In this document: in pieces, positions 24,617-31,236 of the stretch
How the letters are laid out: every line of letters begins with the position of its first letter
How positions within the stretch are numbered: position 1 is the first letter of the stretch
Assembly (NCBI GenBank): GCA_016288855.1
Contig: JAEELJ010000033.1
Span: forward strand, 1 to 34,475
DNA: 34,475 nucleotides
From: Acholeplasmatales bacterium
GTDB lineage: Bacteria; Bacillota_I; Bacilli_A; Acholeplasmatales; Anaeroplasmataceae
Reading direction: 5' to 3'
Notes under the pieces: generated by a model
The model's database searches: none
What the model saw: only the letters and a program-made list of their open reading frames with translations
What the model was told of the DNA's origin: nothing
Translations under genes and position numbers: made by a program

Positions 24617-24638
24617 TTCTTAAAAGGGGGAATTTTTA

Positions 24639-25616
24639 ATGAAAAAGCTAGCAATTATCATTCCTGTTTATAATACTTCTAAATATTTAGAAAAGTGCTT
24701 AAAATCTATTGAAGCACAAAAGTTAGATGATTATGAAGTAATTATTGTAGATGATGGTTCCACAGATGGCTCAAGCCAAGAATGTGATAAATATCAATCT
24801 GATATTATTAAAGTTATTCACATTGAAAATGGTGGAGTTTCTAATGCTAGAAACCAAGGTATTTTAGCATCAGATTCTAAATATATTACATTCGTCGATT
24901 CAGATGATTATATTGATCCATGCTATAACGAATTAATGAACTATTTAGATGAGGGTGCTGATTTAGTATCTTTTGGTATATCTATTGATAACGAAAAAAC
25001 CCATTTAGAAGATAGATGTATTATTGGCGAAGATTTAGTTACAACTTATAATAAGAGTGGATATATTGAAAAAATAGTAGATATATCATATTTCAATTGT
25101 GTTATTTGGAATAAGATATATAAGTCTTCTATTATTAAAGAAAACAATATATTATTTGATAAAAATATACATGTTGCTGAAGATACATTATTTGCAGTAA
25201 CATATTCCTTAAACATATTAAAAGCTGTTCATGTAAATAAACCTTATTATCATTATATAATTCATGCTAATAGTGCCCTAAGGGTTAAAAATTCAAGTTT
25301 TATTAAAAGAGTTGAAACATCAATCCCTGCTTATCAAAAAGTTCAAGAATTATTAAAATTTGATGAGAAGCTATATGCCCTTGCAGTAATCCAAGGAGCA
25401 CACGCAAGACTAGGTCTTTCAGAGCATTATTATAATTTTAAATATGATAATTATAAATCTTTAATTAAAGAGAATAAAGTTTGGATAAAGAATCATAAAT
25501 CATATATTAATAAATATGCGCCTAAAAAAGAAAAGCTAAGAATAAAATTATTCTTAACTTCTACTAAATTAAGCTGTATGATTGTTAATATGAGAAATAA
25601 AAAGCGTAGTAGCTAG
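24639..25616 (+). CDS. GT2-family glycosyltransferase
   Basis: A 325-residue GT-A-fold enzyme. N-terminal signature IIIPVYNTSKYLEKCLKSI, nucleotide-sugar motif IIVDDGSTDGS, ENGGVSNARNQGI and the DxD-type FVDSDDYIDP mark the GT2 family. The C-terminal part lacks a membrane segment. It probably adds one sugar of the repeat unit in the cytoplasm. AAGGGGG lies about 9 bases before the ATG; the gene starts 22 bp after wzx and ends at a strong terminator. Sugar specificity is unknown. Confidence 0.93.
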   Translation: MKKLAIIIPVYNTSKYLEKCLKSIEAQKLDDYEVIIVDDGSTDGSSQECDKYQSDIIKVIHIENGGVSNARNQGILASDSKYITFVDSDDYIDPCYNELMNYLDEGADLVSFGISIDNEKTHLEDRCIIGEDLVTTYNKSGYIEKIVDISYFNCVIWNKIYKSSIIKENNILFDKNIHVAEDTLFAVTYSLNILKAVHVNKPYYHYIIHANSALRVKNSSFIKRVETSIPAYQKVQELLKFDEKLYALAVIQGAHARLGLSEHYYNFKYDNYKSLIKENKVWIKNHKSYINKYAPKKEKLRIKLFLTSTKLSCMIVNMRNKKRSS

Positions 25617-25622
25617 TAATTA

Positions 25623-25656
25623 CCTTCATGGAATGCCATGAAGGTTTTTTTATTTT
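25623..25656 (+). terminator. Terminator of the flippase operon
   Basis: A perfect 9-bp stem (CCTTCATGG/CCATGAAGG) with a 4-base loop is followed by TTTTTTTATTTT. Confidence 0.93.
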
Positions 25657-25684
25657 AAAAAAAAAGGAGATAAAATCTCCTTTT
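25655..25684 (-). terminator. Terminator of the sugar-transferase gene
   Basis: On the minus strand a 10-bp stem (AAAAGGAGAT/ATCTCCTTTT) with a 3-base loop is followed by a further T-run. It begins at the stop codon of the sugar transferase, back to back with the flippase-operon terminator. Confidence 0.85.
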
Positions 25685-26351
25685 ATTCAGCACCTTCATG
25701 CTTTAGGACTCCTATCGCAGTCCACCATATAATTCTTATATCTAACCACATACTTCTTTTAACTGAATAATATAATTCAAGCTTAATTCTATCATCATAT
25801 GTAGTATTACTTCTACCATTTGCTGCCCAGAAGCCTGTTAAGCCTGGCTTTACCTTAGTTAATAGGTCTTTATTTTCACCATAACGCTCTAATTCTTCTG
25901 GTAGTATAGGACGCCAACCAACAATAGACATTTGTCCTAAGAATATATTAAATAATTGAGGTAATTCATCAAGAGATGTTTTTCTTAAGAACTTACCAAC
26001 CTTTGTAACTCTTGGGTCATTAATAACCTTAAAGTCACGCTTCCATTCTTCCATTTGCTCTGGAGTGAATATTTCTTCTAAAGGTCTATTTTCGTTTTTC
26101 ATAGAACGGAATTTTAATACCTTAAACATCTTACCATTCTTACCAACTCTACTATGTCCATAGAATACAGGGCCTTTAGAAGAGCATTTAACTAATATAG
26201 CTAAAATGATTAATAACCATGATAATAAAAGAATTGCAGTTAATGATAAAATGATATCAAAAAATCTTTTAACGAAATCAAACAAAGGCTTCTTTTTATA
26301 CATTGAAGTATTATATTCAGTTTCTAGTGCTTTTTGAACACATTTTCTCAT
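25683..26351 (-). CDS. Undecaprenyl-phosphate sugar-1-phosphate transferase (initiating enzyme)
   Basis: Bacterial sugar transferase (PF02397 type) that starts polysaccharide repeat-unit synthesis by moving a sugar-1-phosphate onto undecaprenyl phosphate. The 222-residue protein has one hydrophobic segment (about 27-50, DIILSLTAILLLSWLLIILA), then GPVFYGHSRVGKNGKMFKVL, KFRSM, DPRVTKVGKFLRKTSLDELP, QLFNIFLGQMSIVGWRP and VKPGLTGFWAANGRS, all typical. It is the short form without the N-terminal four-helix and CoA-binding-like region of WbaP/CpsE, similar to PglC. GAGGT lies about 11 bases before the ATG. Single-gene unit. The first sugar cannot be read from the sequence. Confidence 0.94.
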   Translation of the reverse strand: MRKCVQKALETEYNTSMYKKKPLFDFVKRFFDIILSLTAILLLSWLLIILAILVKCSSKGPVFYGHSRVGKNGKMFKVLKFRSMKNENRPLEEIFTPEQMEEWKRDFKVINDPRVTKVGKFLRKTSLDELPQLFNIFLGQMSIVGWRPILPEELERYGENKDLLTKVKPGLTGFWAANGRSNTTYDDRIKLELYYSVKRSMWLDIRIIWWTAIGVLKHEGAE

Positions 26352-26385
26352 AATTAAATATACCTCATAAAAAACTTTTAAGACT

Positions 26386-26413
26386 ATTATATCACAATTA
26401 CTTATATTAACAA
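26386..26413 (-). promoter_or_regulatory. Promoter of the sugar-transferase gene
   Basis: On the minus strand -35 TTGTTA (26408-26413) and -10 TATAAT (26386-26391) with a 16-bp spacer, 35 bp before the ATG. Confidence 0.72.
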
Positions 26414-26639
26414 ATTAATTTTTATTTTTCAAATAGATTAAATGTTTTCATCATTTTTATTTTTTAAAATAAAATACATACTGTAAAACGAAATGATATT
26501 TAACATTATAGTATTTTTCACTATTAGTAACTGTTCGGTTTTTCCGAACAGTTGAATTTTCATCTAATTATCTGACATATACTTATTATTCAGGGGATAT
26601 TTTTTCTAACCGAACTGGATTATTAAATCATGCTTACAA
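26414..26639. other. Gene-free spacer holding one strong isolated hairpin
   Basis: The gap between the sugar-transferase and pepF genes (26352-26683) contains a promoter at its left and a terminator at its right. The middle has no ORF I can support. Its one feature is a perfect 10-bp inverted repeat, AACTGTTCGG-T5-CCGAACAGTT (26529-26553), richer in G+C than its surroundings and with no T-run directly after it on either strand. A related CCGAACTGG occurs at 26611. It could be an operator or a small RNA stem; I cannot tell which. Confidence 0.5.
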
Positions 26640-26674
26640 TTTATAAAAAAGATGCCATAAAATTATGACATCTT
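26640..26674 (-). terminator. Terminator of pepF
   Basis: On the minus strand a 10-bp stem with one U-G pair (AAGATGTCAT/ATGGCATCTT) and a 6-base loop is followed by TTTTTTAT. Confidence 0.85.
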
Positions 26675-26683
26675 AGTTAATAT

Positions 26684-28447
26684 TTACTTTAATTCATTTT
26701 CAAGTAATGTAACAAGTGAATCTAGCTTTCTTGCGACAGCACGGAAAGCATCAGGTTTAGTTAAATCAACACCTGCTTCTTGTAATAATTTAACTGGGTA
26801 ATTCTTTCCACCACTCTTTAATAAATTAATATATTTATCAAATTGCTCCTTATCTCCATTAGATACCTTTTCATAGATTAATGCTGATGCAGCGTAGCTT
26901 GTTGCATATTGGTATACATAGAATGGACTTCTAAATAGATGTGGGATATATGCCCATACATATTTAGTTAATTCTTCCTTAGATAGATCAAGTCCATAGT
27001 ATTTCTTATATAAATCCTTCATTATATTAGATAATACTTCTTCATCAATTACTTCACCAGCTTCATACTTTTCATGAGCTAAATATTCATAATGTGCAAA
27101 TAAAGCCTGACGATAGAATGTTGCAATTAAATTATCAATTGCTTTTTGTAATAAAACAATTCTTTCATCCTTATTCTTAGTATTTTTTAACATGTATTCT
27201 AAGAATCTAGCTTCATTGAATGTAGATGCAACCTCAGCAACGAAAATAACATAATCATGTGTTTCATAAGGCTGTGCTTCAATTGAATACATAGAGTGTA
27301 TTGAATGTCCTGCCTCATGAGCTAGAGTGAATGCTGATTCTAGGTTGTTTGTATTATTTAATAAAATAAATGTTCCCTTATCATAGATGTGTGTTGAATA
27401 TGCACCATTATATTTACCATCACATGGTTCAACATCAACTCTACCATCCTCTAAAACCTTGCATGCTTTATTATAATAATCGCTACCTAATTCCTTATCA
27501 GCTTCTAATACTAATTCCTTTTGCTTTTCATATGTGAAATTAATATCAGTCTTTCTAAATTGTAAGAAACGGTCATATGTATATAAATTATCTAATTTAA
27601 AATAATTCTTTCTTAAATTATAATAACGCTTAATAGCTTCATTATCATTAGATGCAACATCAATTAAAGATTTAAATACATCTGTATTAATATCATTAGA
27701 ATCTAAGAACATATCTAGGGTAGTATTATACCCTCTATTAATTCTTTCAGCATTCTCACCAGCCATAATACCCTTATAAATACCTGATAAGGTATGCTTA
27801 TGAGTATCATAATATGAATATAATGCTTCAAAAACAATTCTTCTATCCTCTTGGCTTTCAAGGCTTTGAAGTAGAGATGTATATGTTGCGTGAGAAACTA
27901 AAACTTCCTTACCACTAGTTAATGTAACCTTCTTAGGTGTTGAATCCTGTTCACATAATGCACTATATAGATTTTGATATCCTGTAGTAGCATCATTGTA
28001 TAAAGCCATAACACCTTCTGTTTTAACATCTAAGACATGGCTTTGTCTTTTAAATAATTTTTGAATCATGAATCTAGAATTTGCAACATCACTATCACTA
28101 TCACATAAAGCCATTAAGTCTTCATATTTATTTTGTAATAATTCTGGTTCAACAAATGATAATCTAGATACAGCCTCTAAATACTTTTGATAAACTAGTT
28201 GATATCTTTTTGCAGCACTAACCTCTTTTTGATTTAAATGATGAGACTGTGAAGCATATGAAAATACCTTAGATAATAATTGATCTAATTCTTTATTTAA
28301 AGAAAAATATTTCTTAATATCTACATTGTTATTAAGCTTACCTTTTAATCCTTCAATTTTTGAAACATAATCTAGGCACTTATTTAAATCATTATTAAAA
28401 TCCTCTTCAGTTTCATATATTAATTTTAAATTCCATTTATTGTTCAT
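26684..28447 (-). CDS. pepF: Oligoendopeptidase F (M3B zinc metallopeptidase)
   Basis: Cytoplasmic zinc endopeptidase cutting oligopeptides of roughly 7-17 residues. The active site HEAGH (377-381) is followed by the third zinc ligand Glu405 in FVAEVAST, the M3 arrangement. The length of 587 fits PepF (about 600), and the C-terminal region AYIPHLFRSPFYVYQYATSY is conserved in the family. GGAGG lies 7 bases before the ATG. A -10-like TATAAT lies about 50 bp upstream (28494-28499) but without a good -35. Single-gene unit with terminators on both sides; its link to the neighbouring glycan genes is probably only positional. Confidence 0.96.
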   Translation of the reverse strand: MNNKWNLKLIYETEEDFNNDLNKCLDYVSKIEGLKGKLNNNVDIKKYFSLNKELDQLLSKVFSYASQSHHLNQKEVSAAKRYQLVYQKYLEAVSRLSFVEPELLQNKYEDLMALCDSDSDVANSRFMIQKLFKRQSHVLDVKTEGVMALYNDATTGYQNLYSALCEQDSTPKKVTLTSGKEVLVSHATYTSLLQSLESQEDRRIVFEALYSYYDTHKHTLSGIYKGIMAGENAERINRGYNTTLDMFLDSNDINTDVFKSLIDVASNDNEAIKRYYNLRKNYFKLDNLYTYDRFLQFRKTDINFTYEKQKELVLEADKELGSDYYNKACKVLEDGRVDVEPCDGKYNGAYSTHIYDKGTFILLNNTNNLESAFTLAHEAGHSIHSMYSIEAQPYETHDYVIFVAEVASTFNEARFLEYMLKNTKNKDERIVLLQKAIDNLIATFYRQALFAHYEYLAHEKYEAGEVIDEEVLSNIMKDLYKKYYGLDLSKEELTKYVWAYIPHLFRSPFYVYQYATSYAASALIYEKVSNGDKEQFDKYINLLKSGGKNYPVKLLQEAGVDLTKPDAFRAVARKLDSLVTLLENELK

Positions 28448-28523
28448 AATTACCTCCTAAAATTTAACTCCAATAACTCAATAAAACAATATAATTATAC
28501 TACATTACAAATATTAATAAAGA

Positions 28524-28561
28524 AAAAATAAGAAAGAACTTCACCATTCTTTCTTATTTTT
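28524..28561 (-). terminator. Terminator of the pseudo-RNase III gene
   Basis: A perfect 15-bp stem (AAAAATAAGAAAGAA and complement) with an 8-base loop; T-rich flanks in both directions. The gene stop lies 8 bp from it. Confidence 0.85.
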
Positions 28562-28568
28562 ATAAATA

Positions 28569-29561
28569 CTATTTTTCTTCTAAAGAAAATACATATTTTA
28601 GCATATCAAATGCTGTATTTCTTTTAGCTACCTTTTTAGATATATCCTCACATGTAAATGTCTTATTAGAGCCTTCAAGCATACATCTACATTTCCATAT
28701 AACCTCACCCTTAGAATTATATTTTTGATTAATCTTATATTCAACCTCTCCAATATAACCCTTATCATGTAATTCCTGAAGCTGGTTAATACATCTTTCT
28801 AGGTCTGGGGATCCAACCTCATCCTTATATGTTATTAGCATATCATTTTCTTTTAAATAATTATAAGCAATAGATGCTACCTTAAGCTTTGCAAGAGTAA
28901 TACTTCTTTCCTTTGCTAAAAATACTCCATCAACCCCAGGCATTGCAAGCTCAACTGAAATATCAAAATTTGAATTATCAGAATTAATTACATTTAAAGC
29001 CTTATAGTCTATTGTTTTATATATATGATATTCATTATCTATTTCATGCTTCTTTAAACACCATTCAGATACTCTTTTAATGTAATTATCATCATTATCA
29101 AGCTTTAATCCAATATTATTATATAAATCTAATGTTTTAATAATAACATTCTTAACTAAAGAAGTATCACTTCTAGAATCAATTAAAATAGATCCTAATA
29201 ATGCATAATAAAGGTTACAATTAGTTTCTTCTTTATTATCTTTATTAGATAGGAATTTATCTAATTCATTATTAATAATAAAATCATTAATATTATCATT
29301 ACTAATTAATTCTTTAGATAATTTAAGATAAGATTCTTCATCTAAATTAGTAATAAATTCATTATCATCATTAACGAATGCTAATTCATTATATAGTATA
29401 TCTAATATTCCAAAGCTTAAATAGTTTTTACCAAGTAACTCAAATGATTTATTAGTATCTATATCATCACTTTCATTAGTAAATGCTTTTTCTAATAAAT
29501 TCTTATTATCAAATTGGTACCCCAATATACCTTCAATCATTGATATTTGTTCTAACCACAT
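28569..29561 (-). CDS. Degenerate RNase III-fold protein with two probable dsRNA-binding domains
   Basis: Residues 1-~150 follow the RNase III fold: GILGYQFDNKNLLEKAFTNE is the usual LGYxFxNxxLLxxALTHxS start, and NKSFELLGKNYL (37-48) aligns with the signature NERLEFLGDAVL. Of the four catalytic acids only Glu41 is kept; the Asp of GDA is Lys45, and in the second motif (NCNLYYALLG) the Asp and Glu become Asn116 and Tyr119. RNA cleavage is therefore unlikely. Residues ~160-238 (ending LAKLKVASIAYNYLKE) and ~251-327 (ending SKKVAKRNTAFDMLKYV) resemble double-stranded RNA-binding domains. It may bind dsRNA without cutting it. GAGGT precedes the ATG. It is separate from the real Mini-III gene at 2 kb and is not a substitute for rnc. 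Confidence 0.7.
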   Translation of the reverse strand: MWLEQISMIEGILGYQFDNKNLLEKAFTNESDDIDTNKSFELLGKNYLSFGILDILYNELAFVNDDNEFITNLDEESYLKLSKELISNDNINDFIINNELDKFLSNKDNKEETNCNLYYALLGSILIDSRSDTSLVKNVIIKTLDLYNNIGLKLDNDDNYIKRVSEWCLKKHEIDNEYHIYKTIDYKALNVINSDNSNFDISVELAMPGVDGVFLAKERSITLAKLKVASIAYNYLKENDMLITYKDEVGSPDLERCINQLQELHDKGYIGEVEYKINQKYNSKGEVIWKCRCMLEGSNKTFTCEDISKKVAKRNTAFDMLKYVFSLEEK

Positions 29562-29616
29562 AATATTACCTCACATACTATAAGTCATTTTAACATTTTT
29601 GATTATAAAAATAAAG

Positions 29617-29649
29617 ATTTAAAAAGCCTGAAGCATTGCTTCAAGCTTT
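29617..29649 (-). terminator. Terminator of the XRE-pentapeptide operon
   Basis: On the minus strand a 12-bp stem with one U-G pair (AAAGCTTGAAGC/GCTTCAGGCTTT) and a 3-base loop is followed by TTAAATC. Confidence 0.82.
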
Positions 29650-29655
29650 AATAAA

Positions 29656-30279
29656 CTATTTAACTTTTACACCTAGCATTTCTGTAATAATTACTGCACC
29701 TTCATTAGATACAGTTAAGCCTTTTAAGCTTTTTAAGTCAAATCTTACTGAATCAATTCTAGATGTTGATAAATCTATTTTGTCATGTTCTACATAAGTA
29801 AAGTCAGTCTTAGATAAATCTACGTTGTCAAATATTACATTTTTTAAAGTAGAATTTGTAAATACTGAATCAATCATTTTAGTGTCTATAAATTGTGTAT
29901 TTGATATTATTGCATCACTAAAATCAATATATGAAGCATTAGATTCAACAATACTAATATCCTTTAATATTGATTTATGAAATGATACACCAGAAAGCTT
30001 AGATGTCATAATAGAGCATCTAGTTAAATCAACCTGGCTTAAATCTAGATTTGATAAATCACAATTTGCAAATCTACAATCGATAAAGCATACACTATCT
30101 AGCTTTATTTTTGCAAATGATATACCTTCAAATACACAAGAAGAAAATATTTTATTAGATATTAATATATCTTCTTTTATATCATTTACAACCTCTTTAT
30201 TATAATATTCATCAACTTCAATTATTTTAGATAACTCCATTCTTTCTAAAAATGTTATCTTTGGCTTTACTATTTTCAT
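29656..30279 (-). CDS. Pentapeptide-repeat protein, Qnr-like overall layout
   Basis: A 207-residue protein whose residues ~50-185 run in five-residue steps of A/C/S-D/N-L/F-x-x (FANCDLSNLDLSQVDL and similar), forming a right-handed square beta-helix. Residues ~1-45 are a non-repeat lead-in, and the end (LKGLTVSNEGAVIITEMLGV) resembles the C-terminal dimer helix of Qnr/EfsQnr proteins, which mimic DNA and protect gyrase from quinolones. Length also fits (EfsQnr is about 211). Whether it protects gyrase is inference. AGGGAG precedes the ATG. It begins 11 bp after the XRE regulator gene, so the two form an operon. Confidence 0.85.
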   Translation of the reverse strand: MKIVKPKITFLERMELSKIIEVDEYYNKEVVNDIKEDILISNKIFSSCVFEGISFAKIKLDSVCFIDCRFANCDLSNLDLSQVDLTRCSIMTSKLSGVSFHKSILKDISIVESNASYIDFSDAIISNTQFIDTKMIDSVFTNSTLKNVIFDNVDLSKTDFTYVEHDKIDLSTSRIDSVRFDLKSLKGLTVSNEGAVIITEMLGVKVK

Positions 30280-30290
30280 ATTACTCCCTA

Positions 30291-31046
30291 TTAATCTTCA
30301 TCTTCTTCATCTTCATCTTCTTCGTCATCATCATCTTTAATGCCAAATACATTATTAACAATACCTGCAAAAATATAATACGCAGGAATTAGTAAGAATA
30401 CAACCCAAGCTGGATGCCATAATCCCTTTAGCATTCCTAATGGAATATATATTATTATTGCAATAAATACTATATTTAGCTTTTTTAAATTCTTATAATA
30501 AATCATATCTATAATAGATGATACTACAGGACCAACTAGTAAAGCAACCCATAGCCAGCCCCAAAATGTTTCACTAACGAATACTGATAATAATACATAT
30601 AATATTAAAGATATAAGCATTACGCTACTACATACTATAGTTGCAACTCTAGCTTCCTTTTTAGCTTCAGTAGATTTAATATATTTAATCTTACCATCTT
30701 TTTCTACTTTAATATTATCACCTGTAATTAAAACCTCTTCCCCATTAGATGTATTAATAACTATATCCTCTCCATTAACCTTAACATGCTCTTCATTAGG
30801 TTCACTCTTTAATAACTGATCCTCTTTAATATCTTCTATTGTATCATCAGTTTTTAATAAATCATCTAAAGATACATTATAAAGCTTTGCAAGACATATT
30901 AGATTATCTGTATCAGGAGATGCTTCCGCTCTTTCCCACTTAGATACAGCCTGTCTTGATATACCTAGCTTTGATGCTAACTCCTCTTGTGATAAACCAT
31001 TTTCTTTTCTTAATTTTACTAATTTATTTGCGACTTCTATTGTCAT
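30291..31046 (-). CDS. XRE-family regulator with C-terminal membrane segments
   Basis: Residues ~8-62 are a Cro/CI-type helix-turn-helix (LRKENGLSQEELASKLGISR and QAVSKWERAEASPDTDNLICLA, written in two parts). A linker follows with charged, beta-like sequence (VKVNGEDIVINTSNGEEVLI), then three to four hydrophobic segments from ~130 to ~230 and a strongly acidic tail of Asp and Glu. The layout suggests a membrane-tethered regulator. GGAGG lies before the ATG. It leads a two-gene operon with the pentapeptide-repeat gene, and its mRNA leader can fold in two ways that affect the ribosome site. Autoregulation is likely but not shown. Confidence 0.88.
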   Translation of the reverse strand: MTIEVANKLVKLRKENGLSQEELASKLGISRQAVSKWERAEASPDTDNLICLAKLYNVSLDDLLKTDDTIEDIKEDQLLKSEPNEEHVKVNGEDIVINTSNGEEVLITGDNIKVEKDGKIKYIKSTEAKKEARVATIVCSSVMLISLILYVLLSVFVSETFWGWLWVALLVGPVVSSIIDMIYYKNLKKLNIVFIAIIIYIPLGMLKGLWHPAWVVFLLIPAYYIFAGIVNNVFGIKDDDDEEDEDEEDED

Positions 31047-31054
31047 ACGCTATT

Positions 31055-31138
31055 CCTCCTAACTTCAGCCTAATTCTATTAAAAACTGCTGGTTTCTACT
31101 ACCAATTCTAGTTTTCAAATTAGGCAACTTTTGGTTGC
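31055..31138 (-). promoter_or_regulatory. Structured 5' leader with possible switch at the ribosome site
   Basis: On the minus strand a nested fold is visible: outer helix GCCTAATT (31118-31125) with AATTAGGC (31068-31075), middle helix AAAACT/AGTTTT (31110-31115, 31082-31087), inner TGGT/ACCA with a 7-base loop. A separate hairpin, GCAAC/GTTGC (31124-31138), touches the outer helix. The same CCTAA can also pair with TTAGG of the ribosome site TTAGGAGG (31055-31062). The two pairings exclude each other, a translational on/off arrangement. I do not recognise a known riboswitch class. Confidence 0.45.
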
Positions 31139-31174
31139 GTAATAGATTTTAATGGATTTTTCAATGCTAAAACC

Positions 31175-31203
31175 ATTATAACATAGATTTTAAAACTTAC
31201 GAA
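31175..31203 (-). promoter_or_regulatory. Probable promoter of the XRE-pentapeptide operon
   Basis: A consensus -10 TATAAT (31175-31180) on the minus strand, with only a poor -35 (TTCGTA, 31198-31203). It would give a leader of about 125 bases. A weak -35 would suit an activated or repressed promoter. Confidence 0.45.
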
Positions 31204-31209
31204 AGAGAA

Positions 31210-31236
31210 AAGAAAAAAACGGCACGCATGCCGTTT
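31210..31236 (-). terminator. Terminator of the TIR gene
   Basis: On the minus strand a perfect 8-bp stem (AAACGGCA/TGCCGTTT) with a 4-base loop is followed by a T-run (TTTTCTTTTC). It begins inside the stop codon of the TIR gene. Confidence 0.9.

Noticed and set aside
28569-29561. Functional rnc (RNase III)
   Set aside because: Three of four catalytic acids are missing and the signature motif is altered, so the normal rnc gene must be elsewhere.
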